From the IMG/VR virus record IMGVR_UViG_3300027833_002114, positions 1-64,000 of that record: DNA of 64,000 bases; one strand, written 5' to 3'. This stretch comes from a virus. This document shows, in pieces, positions 23,278 to 33,578 of this stretch (position 1 is its first letter; each line of letters starts with the position of its first letter). Under the pieces are notes generated by a model that saw only the letters and a program-made list of their open reading frames with translations, made no database searches and was not told the origin of the DNA. A program made the position numbers and the translations under genes.

Positions 23278-25794
23278 TTGTATCAAAACATTTATTACCA
23301 ACGAGAAAGAAATTTAATCCATCTTTGGGATGACCAAAGAGGATATTCTGCATTTCCATACACACGATATGCTTATGAACCTGCACAAAGAGGTGAGTAT
23401 AAATCTATTTATGGAGATAGTTTATCCAAAATTTATAAGTTTAAGAAAGATGACCCAAATTTATTTGAGTCAGATGTACCTGAAACTACACGAGCATTAG
23501 TAGATATGTATTCAGATAAAGATGATATATCAGACGGTCATGTTATCTTAACATATGATATTGAGTGTGAAATGATAAGTGGATTACCAGACCCACTAGA
23601 AGCTAAGAATGAATTAACTTCAATTGCACTTCACGATTCTGCAACAGACCAGTATTGGGTATTGGTTGTTGATAAGGAAGGTGGTATGAAAGAAAAGACT
23701 ACTGATAAGTGTATCGTATTCCCATTCCAAGATGAACGAGATATGTTAGCTAAGTATTTGGAGTTATATGAGATGATTAATCCCTCAATCGTTACCGGTT
23801 GGAATATTGATTTCTTTGATACACCAATGTTATATAATCGTATAAAACGATTAATGGGAGAAAAACAAGCAAATAGATTATCACCAATCGGACAATGTTT
23901 CTGGTCACCTTATCGTAAAAGATACTTTATGGCAGGTGTATCTTATTTAGATTACATTACACTTTATAAGAATTACAATTATGGTGAACTACCAAACTAT
24001 CGATTGGATAGTGTTGCACAAAAAGAATTGGGTAGAGGAAAGATTGAGTATGATGGAAACTTGGACCAATTATTTAGAGATGATATTGAAAAGTTTATCG
24101 AATATAACTTAGTAGATGTTGAGTTAGTAGTTGAGTTTGATAAAAAACTTCAGTTCATCGATTTGTGTAGAGGTATCTGTCATGCGGGACACGTTCCATA
24201 TGAAGATTTCGTTTACTCATCAAAGTATCTTGAAGGAGCAATGTTAACTTATCTTAGAAGAAAGGGATTGGTTGCACCAAACAAACCAGCAGATAGGCAA
24301 GAACGAATGCAAGAAATTCGTGATAATAATCAAGAGAAATTTATTGGAGCATATGTAAAAGCTCCAATTGTTGGAAAATATGATTGGATATATGATTTAG
24401 ATTTAACATCTCTATATCCTTCTATTATTATGACCCTCAACATTTCACCCGAATCAAAGATTGGTAAGATTCAAGATTGGGATGCAAATAAATTTGTTAA
24501 AGGGGAAGTTGATACTTATTATATCGGAGATAATACCATATCTAAAGAAAATTTAAGAAAGTATTTAGATGATTCCAAATTCTCAGTTGCATCGAATGGT
24601 GTACTTTACCGAACCGATACCGTTGGTTGTATACCTGGTATTCTTGACTTGTGGTTTCAAAAACGAGTTGAGTATAAAAATGAAATGAAAAAATATGGGA
24701 AAGCAGGAGATGATGAAAAATATGCCTTCTATCACAAACGTCAGTTGGTTCAGAAAATTTTACTTAACTCTTTATATGGTGTGCTTGGGCTTCCTGCCTT
24801 TCGGTTCTATGATGTTGATAATGCTACCGCTGTTACCACGACAGGACAGACAGTTATTAAATCAACTGCGGATATGGCTAACATCAAGTACAACAAGGAG
24901 CTTAATACTCCTGATTTGGATTCTAACATATACATCGATACTGATTCTGTATTCTTCTCAGCAGTTCCTTTAATGGATAAACGATTTCCTAATTGGAAAG
25001 ATGAAGAACAAGATACAATTGCTGGTTATGTAAATGATATTGCAGAAGAGATGCAAGATTACCTTAATGATTTCTATGATATACTTTCAACAAAGGTTTT
25101 AAATGTTGATAAAGATAAACACAGATTAGAGATTAAGAAGGAGTATGTTGCAAAAGCAGGATTGTGGGTAGCAAAGAAACGATATGCACAATGGATTATA
25201 TCAGATAATGGTGTACCAGTAGATAAGTTAGATGTAAAAGGATTAGATGTAAAACGTTCATCATTCCCAAAAGCATTCCAAGAATGTATGGGTACAGTTC
25301 TTATTGATATTCTAAAAGGTAAAACCGAAGAAGAGATTTCAGATTATGTTTTAGATTTCAAAAAGAATATGGTAAATAGACCTACATCCGAGATTGCAAA
25401 GAACTCAGCAGTAAAGAATCTTAAAAAATATATGCCGAAAGGTAAAAGAGAACGATTCTCTATGATGAAAGGAACACCTGCTCATGTTAAAGCAGCAATT
25501 CTATATAATGATTGTTTAAAACATTTCAATGCTCCTTTCAATTATGAACCATTAAAAAATGGTGATAAAGTTAAGTGGGTATATCTTAAAGATAATCCAT
25601 TGGGAATTGATGGTTTAGCATTCACAGGTTATAAAGACCCACCAGAGATTGAGAAGTTTTTAGCTACTTACATTGACCACAACAAAATCTTCGAAAGAGA
25701 ACTAGGACATAAACTACAAGTTTTCTTTGATGCAGTTGGTTGGGGTGAAGTAATAAGTGAACAAAGAACTGCTGAAAAATTCTTCAGTTTTTAG
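23278..25794 (+). CDS. gp43: Family B DNA polymerase (replicase)
   Basis: This 838-residue polymerase has an intact proofreading exonuclease: Exo I TYDIECEM, Exo II VTGWNIDFFD and Exo III YNLVDVELV. The polymerase motifs are A DLTSLYPSI, B KILLNSLYG and C YIDTDSVF, all with catalytic residues. Size and order are as in T4 gp43 (898), so it is the main replicase. No ATG occurs upstream or early in the frame, and the TTG at 23278 immediately after the promoter gives an N-terminus (YQNIYYQRERNLIHLW) that aligns with the start of related polymerases. A TTG start may lower expression. Confidence 0.95.
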   Translation: MYQNIYYQRERNLIHLWDDQRGYSAFPYTRYAYEPAQRGEYKSIYGDSLSKIYKFKKDDPNLFESDVPETTRALVDMYSDKDDISDGHVILTYDIECEMISGLPDPLEAKNELTSIALHDSATDQYWVLVVDKEGGMKEKTTDKCIVFPFQDERDMLAKYLELYEMINPSIVTGWNIDFFDTPMLYNRIKRLMGEKQANRLSPIGQCFWSPYRKRYFMAGVSYLDYITLYKNYNYGELPNYRLDSVAQKELGRGKIEYDGNLDQLFRDDIEKFIEYNLVDVELVVEFDKKLQFIDLCRGICHAGHVPYEDFVYSSKYLEGAMLTYLRRKGLVAPNKPADRQERMQEIRDNNQEKFIGAYVKAPIVGKYDWIYDLDLTSLYPSIIMTLNISPESKIGKIQDWDANKFVKGEVDTYYIGDNTISKENLRKYLDDSKFSVASNGVLYRTDTVGCIPGILDLWFQKRVEYKNEMKKYGKAGDDEKYAFYHKRQLVQKILLNSLYGVLGLPAFRFYDVDNATAVTTTGQTVIKSTADMANIKYNKELNTPDLDSNIYIDTDSVFFSAVPLMDKRFPNWKDEEQDTIAGYVNDIAEEMQDYLNDFYDILSTKVLNVDKDKHRLEIKKEYVAKAGLWVAKKRYAQWIISDNGVPVDKLDVKGLDVKRSSFPKAFQECMGTVLIDILKGKTEEEISDYVLDFKKNMVNRPTSEIAKNSAVKNLKKYMPKGKRERFSMMKGTPAHVKAAILYNDCLKHFNAPFNYEPLKNGDKVKWVYLKDNPLGIDGLAFTGYKDPPEIEKFLATYIDHNKIFERELGHKLQVFFDAVGWGEVISEQRTAEKFFSF

Positions 25795-25795
25795 T

Positions 25796-25816
25796 AACAT
25801 GACAATTTGTCATGTT
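25796..25816 (+). other. Perfect 21-bp palindrome after polymerase B
   Basis: AACATGACAA and TTGTCATGTT flank a single T, starting two bases after the polymerase stop. As RNA it gives an 8-bp stem with a 5-base loop but no strong U-run. As DNA it would suit a dimeric repressor. It could be a weak terminator, a processing site or an operator for the genes at 25866 and 26252. Confidence 0.45.
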
Positions 25817-25865
25817 TAAGTAAAATGGTATAATAAATGAACTATAATATAATAAATTAAAATAA

Positions 25866-27871
<2,006 letters not shown>

Positions 27872-27907
27872 AATAAATACGAAAAAGTTTGGTAGTATCA
27901 AATAAAT

Positions 27908-27926
27908 TTCGTATATTTGTACAAAT
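27908..27926 (+). promoter_or_regulatory. -7 promoter with compact palindrome
   Basis: TTTCG and TATATTTG (27913-27920) run into ATTTGTACAAAT (27915-27926). This is a perfect 12-base palindrome lacking the central ATA seen elsewhere. It lies 23 bases before the clamp gene. Confidence 0.7.
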
Positions 27927-27949
27927 AATAAATTATAATTAAGTAAACA

Positions 27950-28663
27950 ATGGAAAAACAATCATTAAGCAGGTTCGTATCAAAGTACAACCTATCAGGT
28001 CTAGTAGAATCTGTAAAGTGGGAATCAAAAGATGGTTCTCTAACTACTTCTTTCATCTCTGATGATAAATCAGTTTTAGGAAGTGTAAGTATGAAAGAGT
28101 TTGATAGTTCAGATGCATCATTTGGTGTATATGATACAACCAAACTAACAAAGATGTTATCGGTTCTCGGTAACGATGTAGATTTCTCAATGAATGATAT
28201 TGATGGGAAACCAGTATCTTTGAAATTCAAAGATAAATCAACATCTGTAAATTATATGTTAGCTGATTTATCAGTTATCCCTAATGTACCAGATTTGAAA
28301 CAATTACCAGATTTTAATGTAGAAATTAAATTGGATTCAAGTTTCATCTCTACGTTCATTAAAGCAAAGGGTGCATTGCAAGATGAGAACAATTTTACAT
28401 TTACTTGTAAAGAAGGTAATGGTCAGATTATCTTAGGATATTCTAATATTAACACAAACAGAATTAATATTGATGTTGATTGTGTATGTGAAGGTGATGT
28501 AGACCCAATTTCATTTTCTGCAACATACCTAAAAGAGATATTAGTTGCAAACAAAGAAGCAACTGATGCAACTTTAAAGATTTCTTCTCAAGGATTAGCC
28601 CACATTTCCTTTTCAATTGACAATTATGAATCAAATTACTTTCTTGTAGAAATTCAATCTTAA
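27950..28663 (+). CDS. gp45: Sliding clamp (gp45-like)
   Basis: The 237-residue protein is beta-rich with two repeats of the clamp fold, similar in size to T4 gp45 (228). The C-terminal half carries ISFSATYLKEILVANKEA, followed by LKISSQGLAHISF and the final strand YFLVEIQS, all typical for gp45/PCNA-like clamps. It would form a ring that tethers polymerase B and, in T4, also activates late transcription. Its stop overlaps the start of the methyltransferase-like gene (TAATG). Confidence 0.85.
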   Translation: MEKQSLSRFVSKYNLSGLVESVKWESKDGSLTTSFISDDKSVLGSVSMKEFDSSDASFGVYDTTKLTKMLSVLGNDVDFSMNDIDGKPVSLKFKDKSTSVNYMLADLSVIPNVPDLKQLPDFNVEIKLDSSFISTFIKAKGALQDENNFTFTCKEGNGQIILGYSNINTNRINIDVDCVCEGDVDPISFSATYLKEILVANKEATDATLKISSQGLAHISFSIDNYESNYFLVEIQS

Positions 28664-30315
28664 TGAGCACTAAATATTTTTACGAACAAAGTAAATTTTC
28701 TGAGTTCAAATCTAAAAAAACTTACCATGAGTTACTTGATATGACTGATGGTGAGTTTGAGGATTGGGCAAGGTTAATCCGTAAGGAGATTGTCGATGCG
28801 TGGGATATTGATGGGCAACCTCCTGTTAAAGGAAAAACAGAAGAACAAATTATCAGCCATTTTGGTAAATTGAAAAAAGATGAATGTAATTTCTTTATTA
28901 AAGATGATGAAGATAAAGAATCATTGGGGATTATAAAAAACTTTAATAAAAGTCAAAGTGTAGTAAATCAGTTTTTTCCAACAATGTTGAAAACTAGAAT
29001 TTCTATTGGTGAATCAGCTGATGGCGGAACATCAATTTATGATTATTTTGCAGAAGATAGTTTAGAAGGTGGTTTCATTAAAACAATGGCAAGAGCGGTT
29101 AAGAGAGATTCCATGTATGCATGGTGTCGTTCATTAACAACTGTTAAAGATGAGAATCCTTTTTGGAATGGACAAACACCATATAAGTTCGTAAAGGATG
29201 TATATGATGGTAAGATATTCAAAGGCAAGTGGGAAAACTATGATATTGTACTTCACAGAACAACTGAAGCTTCTATTAGAAAATACGGACCTTTAAATGA
29301 AACTAAACAAACGTATGGAACAATCCTATTCTTAACTGGTAAACAAGTAAGAAGATTAGTAAAAGAAGGATTTCTAAACAAACGTCAGATTTCAAATATT
29401 GGTGATATACCTAATTCAAAAACTTTAAAAAATGGTAAAGTTGTTAACTATGTTTACAATGTAAGGTGGTATGAAAAATCAGATGGTATTTTCCCTAAGA
29501 TTATACAAGCATTTAGATTAGGTTTAGGACAACCTGCTGTAAACTTTCCTGCATTAACTGCAAAATGGATTTACGAAAACTATACTAATCATATTGAACA
29601 AGAAGAACCATTACATATTTATGATTCATCGAGTGGTTGGGGTGGTAGAATTGCAGGAGCAATGAGTAGTAGAAAGAAAGTTCACTACGTTGGTACAGAC
29701 CCTAATCCAGATAACTTTATTGATGATTTGGGTATTTCTCGATATGAATACATGGCAAAGTTCTATAATGATAAAGTAGTTGATACTCATTCAGAAGCAA
29801 TGAGTAACTTCTTTACAGTAGAAAAGCAAGGTAACACCTATGAGTTATTTCAAGATGGTTCAGAGTTAATTAAAAACAATCCTGAGTTCCAAAAGTATAA
29901 AGGTAAATTAGATATTTCATTTACTTCACCTCCTTACTTTAATAGAGAACAATATTCACAAGATGAGAACCAATCGTTCAAAGCTTATGGTGAGTATGAT
30001 GATTGGAGAGATAACTTTTTAAGACCTACTCTTACAACAATCTATGAATATCTTAAAAACGATAGGTATATCCTATGGAATATTGCTGATATCAAAATTG
30101 GTAAATCAATTTACTTTCCACTAGAACAAGATTCGATTGATATTCTTCAATCACTTGGTGGTGAATATAAAGGTAAACTTAAGATGACAATGGCAGCAAT
30201 GATTGGTGCAAATGTAAACAAACGAGAATCAATTGAAACAGGTATGAAAAACTTAGTACAAGTTGGAACTACTTGGTACAAATATGAACCTATATTCGTA
30301 TTTCATAAAAAGTAA
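28663..30315 (+). CDS. SPPY-motif DNA methyltransferase-like protein (copy 2)
   Basis: The 550-residue protein has motif I as YDSSSGWGGRIAGAMSS (~320-336) and motif IV as SFTSPPYFNREQYS (~422-435). Thus it belongs with the proteins at 22015 and 30319. A long N-terminal region with EFEDWARLIRKE, VNQFFPTMLKT and ENPFWNGQ is shared only with the 30319 protein and could hold target recognition. Clamp-coupled translation (TAATG with gp45) suggests it acts at replicating DNA, for example modifying newly made phage DNA. Motif I has Ser residues where typical amino-methyltransferases have DPFxGxG. Confidence 0.75.
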   Translation: MSTKYFYEQSKFSEFKSKKTYHELLDMTDGEFEDWARLIRKEIVDAWDIDGQPPVKGKTEEQIISHFGKLKKDECNFFIKDDEDKESLGIIKNFNKSQSVVNQFFPTMLKTRISIGESADGGTSIYDYFAEDSLEGGFIKTMARAVKRDSMYAWCRSLTTVKDENPFWNGQTPYKFVKDVYDGKIFKGKWENYDIVLHRTTEASIRKYGPLNETKQTYGTILFLTGKQVRRLVKEGFLNKRQISNIGDIPNSKTLKNGKVVNYVYNVRWYEKSDGIFPKIIQAFRLGLGQPAVNFPALTAKWIYENYTNHIEQEEPLHIYDSSSGWGGRIAGAMSSRKKVHYVGTDPNPDNFIDDLGISRYEYMAKFYNDKVVDTHSEAMSNFFTVEKQGNTYELFQDGSELIKNNPEFQKYKGKLDISFTSPPYFNREQYSQDENQSFKAYGEYDDWRDNFLRPTLTTIYEYLKNDRYILWNIADIKIGKSIYFPLEQDSIDILQSLGGEYKGKLKMTMAAMIGANVNKRESIETGMKNLVQVGTTWYKYEPIFVFHKK

Positions 30316-30318
30316 TTA

Positions 30319-31947
30319 ATGCATTATTACCAACGAAATAAATTTGTAGATTTTAAATCAAATATTCTTTTCCATGAATTACTTGATACTAGTGATTCCG
30401 AATTCGAAGATTGGGCAAAGACTTTGCGTAAAGAAGTTACTGAACAATGGGATGAGTTCGGAAATCCACCTGTTATCGGAAAAAATCATGATAAGATTAT
30501 TACATCACTTGGTAAATTAAAATCAAATGATTGTGATTTTATTGAAAAAGATTTAAGTGGTGATGATGAATCATTAGGTATCATTAAAAACTTTAACAAA
30601 GATGCATCTGTTGTAAATCAGTTCTTTCCTACAATGTTGAAAACTAAAATATCAAGTGGAAAAACTGCTGAAGGTGGTTTATCTATTTATGATTATTTTG
30701 GTGACCCTACAATGGAAGAGCAGTTTATTAAGATAATGAAGAGAGCAGTACGAAGAGATTCTATGTATGTTTGGTCTCGCTCACTTGTTAATAAAAAAGA
30801 TGAGAATCCTTTTTGGAATGGTCAGAGTGGATACGAATTTATCAAAGATGTTAAAGATGGAAAAGTATTCACAGGTAAATGGGAAAACTACGATATCTAT
30901 TTAACGAAATCAAAAGATAGTACATTTGATAACTACGGAACATTTAATGATGAGTATGTTGGGTTTACAAACATATATCTAACATCAGATGAAGTAAATG
31001 AATTAGTAGATAATGATTACTTAAATTCAAGACAAGTTTCTAACATAAATAAAATAGAAGAATCTTCAACATCTAAAGTGGGGAAGGTAACGAAATATTC
31101 TTATATGGTTAGATGGTATGATAAAACTGAAGGATTATTTCCTAATATGTTAAGAGTAATACGTTTAAGTTGTGGACAAGCAGCTGTAAACTTTCCTTCA
31201 TTAACTGCAAAGTGGATTTATGAAAATTATACTAATCATATTGATTCAACTGAACCTATAACTGTTTATGATTCATCTAGTGGATGGGGTGGTAGAATTA
31301 TAGGTGCAATGAGTTCTCGTAAGAAAATTCATTATGTTGGTACAGACCCTAATCCTGATAACTTCTTAGATAATGAAGGAATTTCTCGTTATGAGTATGT
31401 AGCAGATTTTTACAACAAGAATTGTATAGATAATCATTCGGATAAACTTACATCATTCTTTGATGTTGAAACACAATCTAATACATATGAACTCTTTCAA
31501 GATGGTTCAGAGTTAATTAAAAACAATCCTGAGTTTCAGAAGTATAAAGGTAAAGTTGATATATCATTTACATCACCACCATATTTTAATAGAGAACAAT
31601 ATTCACAAGATGAAAAGCAGTCTTTCAAAGCATATTCTGAGTACGAAGATTGGAGAGATAATTTCTTAAAACCAACCTTAAAAACAATTTACGAATACTT
31701 AAATAAAGATAGATATATTTTGTGGAATATTGCAGATATTAAAATAGGTGAAAGTACTTACTATCCATTGGAACAAGATTCAATTGATATATTAAATCAA
31801 CTTGGGTGTGAGTATAAAGGAAAGCTTAAAATGTTAATGACACGAATGGTTGGATTAGACCCTTCCAAGAGTGGAATTAAAAACGCAGTAAAACATAATG
31901 GGAAATCATATAAATTTGAACCTATATTCGTATTCCATAAAAAATAA
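30319..31947 (+). CDS. SPPY-motif DNA methyltransferase-like protein (copy 3, tandem duplicate)
   Basis: This 542-residue protein is a clear duplicate of the preceding one, starting three bases after its stop. The N-terminal pattern EFEDWAKTLRKE, the block VNQFFPTMLKTKIS, motif I (YDSSSGWGGRIIGAM) and motif IV (SFTSPPYFNREQYSQ) all align. Some stretches are near identical, including at DNA level around the segment NTYELFQDGSELIKNNPEFQ. The central region (~195-260) differs most, as would be expected if the copies recognise different targets. Both copies retain all visible motifs, so neither looks decayed. Confidence 0.75.
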   Translation: MHYYQRNKFVDFKSNILFHELLDTSDSEFEDWAKTLRKEVTEQWDEFGNPPVIGKNHDKIITSLGKLKSNDCDFIEKDLSGDDESLGIIKNFNKDASVVNQFFPTMLKTKISSGKTAEGGLSIYDYFGDPTMEEQFIKIMKRAVRRDSMYVWSRSLVNKKDENPFWNGQSGYEFIKDVKDGKVFTGKWENYDIYLTKSKDSTFDNYGTFNDEYVGFTNIYLTSDEVNELVDNDYLNSRQVSNINKIEESSTSKVGKVTKYSYMVRWYDKTEGLFPNMLRVIRLSCGQAAVNFPSLTAKWIYENYTNHIDSTEPITVYDSSSGWGGRIIGAMSSRKKIHYVGTDPNPDNFLDNEGISRYEYVADFYNKNCIDNHSDKLTSFFDVETQSNTYELFQDGSELIKNNPEFQKYKGKVDISFTSPPYFNREQYSQDEKQSFKAYSEYEDWRDNFLKPTLKTIYEYLNKDRYILWNIADIKIGESTYYPLEQDSIDILNQLGCEYKGKLKMLMTRMVGLDPSKSGIKNAVKHNGKSYKFEPIFVFHKK

Positions 31948-31953
31948 CAAAAT

Positions 31954-32175
31954 ATGACTAAAGCAGAAATAGTACAGGAGTTACTAGATAAAGGACATAT
32001 TACCGCTGAAAAAGCAGTAGTATTGTTAACTAATGAAACTTCGAGGGGTGGTATTACTTATATACCATATCAACCAAATCCATATTGGCAAACCGAACCC
32101 AATATTCCAAATCAACCTTGGTACACAACAACAAATACATTTGAAAATAATATAAATAAAAAAGAAGATGAGTAA
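31954..32175 (+). CDS. Small protein of unknown function, 73 residues
   Basis: A short helical N-terminus (EIVQELLDKGHITAEKAVVLL) is followed by a Pro/Tyr/Trp-rich tail (YIPYQPNPYWQTEPNIPNQP). The final codons overlap the GroES start by 8 bases. No known family; the helical part recalls small regulatory proteins found in other phages, without a defined role. Confidence 0.6.
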   Translation: MTKAEIVQELLDKGHITAEKAVVLLTNETSRGGITYIPYQPNPYWQTEPNIPNQPWYTTTNTFENNINKKEDE

Positions 32176-32470
32176 TTTTAAACCATTAGGTGATAGAATT
32201 TTGGTAAGACCTGATTCTAAAAACGAAGAAAAGAAATCAAAAGGAGGATTAATCCTTACTGATTCCATCTCAAGGGGAACTAAAGTTTATGGAGAAGTAG
32301 TATCAGTTGGTACTGGTCTTTTCTCACAAACTGGAACTAAAATCCCAATAACAGTTAGTGTGGGTGATAAGGTATTATATACCAAACAAGAAGCTTCTAA
32401 TACTATAAAAGTAGATGGTGAAGAACTTCTTATTTTTCACGAACATGAACTTTTAGGTTTTATTCAATGA
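32168..32470 (+). CDS. groES: Co-chaperonin GroES
   Basis: The 100-residue protein matches bacterial GroES in size and sequence: FKPLGDRILVRPD at the start, the mobile-loop segment KSKGGLILTDSI, a VVSVGTG turn and the terminal EHELLGFIQ. The mobile loop IxL tripeptide (LIL) is kept, so it should dock onto GroEL. T4 uses the divergent gp31 instead; here a true GroES is present, 4.3 kb from groEL and in a different transcript. It overlaps both neighbours (31954 and 32467). Confidence 0.93.
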   Translation: MSNFKPLGDRILVRPDSKNEEKKSKGGLILTDSISRGTKVYGEVVSVGTGLFSQTGTKIPITVSVGDKVLYTKQEASNTIKVDGEELLIFHEHELLGFIQ

Positions 32471-33537
32471 GAAACTCTCTAACATACGATGATATTCAGT
32501 TAGTACCTCAGTACTCTACTGTTCCCTCTCGTACTCAAATTGACTTAAAAACACTTGTATCTCGTAGATATGGTATTTTAAATCCAATTGTAGCATCTCC
32601 GATGGATACAGTTTGTGGATTAGAAATGGCTTACAAGATATTTTTACTCGGTGGAGTGGGTTGTATCCACCGTTTCAATTCAATAGAAGAACAATCCAAA
32701 ATAATCAAAGAACTATATCACAGAATTTATTCCGATGAATGGGGAAATCAATTTGAATCATGGGGAGTCATGATTGATAATTGGCATTCAGAAATTCCTC
32801 ATGTTCCAATTATGGCATCCATTGGAGTAAGTGAAAGTGATAAAGATAGAGCAAAATCTTTAGTAGATAATGGTTGTAACATTATCGTTATTGATGTAGC
32901 TCATGGACACCACAAAAACGTTGAAACAATGTTGGGATGGTTGAAAAGTAACCTTGATGACAAAGTAGACATTATCGCTGGTAATATCGCAACCAAAGAA
33001 GCAGCTCAAGAATTAGAATCTTGGGGAGCAGATGGGTTGAGAGTCGGTATTGGTGGAGGTTCACTTTGTACAACAAGAGTTAAGACAGGATTCGGAGTAC
33101 CGAATGTAAGTTGTTTAGAAGATATAGTATCTGTTGCGAAAACACCCGTTATGGCTGATGGAGGTATTCGTTCAAGTGGTGATATATCAAAAGCTCTTGC
33201 AATTGGAGCGAGTTCTGTTATGTTGGGTTCTCTAATCGCTGGTACTGATGAAGCACCAGGTCAGATTGTTGAAACTCAAAAAGGTCTTTATAAGAGATAT
33301 AGAGGTTCTGCATCGTTAGAAACGAAAGTAACACATGGTCAAAAGGCTAGAAATGTAGAAGGTGAATCTACAACCATTCCCTACAAGGGCGGAGTTAAGT
33401 TCATAGTGAATGGGTTAATTGATGGAGTAAAATCGGCACTCTCTTATGGAGGTGCTCAAACATTAGAAGATTTTAATCCACCTTATGTACAGGTTACAAA
33501 TTCGGGTATTAATGAAGCAAAACCACATTTATTATAA
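32467..33537 (+). CDS. IMP dehydrogenase / GMP reductase family enzyme without CBS domains
   Basis: The 356-residue TIM barrel begins LTYDDIQLVPQYSTV and carries the nucleotide-binding loop GIGGGSLCTTR with catalytic Cys201, followed by KTGFGVP. The phosphate loop MADGGIRSSGD and the flap segment NVEGESTTIPYKGG follow. The CBS pair of bacterial IMPDH is absent, giving GMP-reductase size, and the TRVKTG pattern also leans to GMP reductase, while KRYRG is more IMPDH-like. It therefore either makes XMP from IMP or returns GMP to IMP. The ATG overlaps the GroES stop (ATGA). Confidence 0.85.
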   Translation: MRNSLTYDDIQLVPQYSTVPSRTQIDLKTLVSRRYGILNPIVASPMDTVCGLEMAYKIFLLGGVGCIHRFNSIEEQSKIIKELYHRIYSDEWGNQFESWGVMIDNWHSEIPHVPIMASIGVSESDKDRAKSLVDNGCNIIVIDVAHGHHKNVETMLGWLKSNLDDKVDIIAGNIATKEAAQELESWGADGLRVGIGGGSLCTTRVKTGFGVPNVSCLEDIVSVAKTPVMADGGIRSSGDISKALAIGASSVMLGSLIAGTDEAPGQIVETQKGLYKRYRGSASLETKVTHGQKARNVEGESTTIPYKGGVKFIVNGLIDGVKSALSYGGAQTLEDFNPPYVQVTNSGINEAKPHLL

Positions 33538-33578
33538 AGACAAGGTTATACAATTTAATTAAATTAAAAACAATTATT

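Noticed and set aside
25796-25816. Palindrome after polymerase B as a standard intrinsic terminator
   Set aside because: The stem is AT-rich and no proper U-run follows, in contrast to the terminator at 36306.
28663-31947. The two adjacent methyltransferase-like genes as one broken gene
   Set aside because: Each copy has its own start, stop and full set of motifs, so they are tandem duplicates, not fragments.
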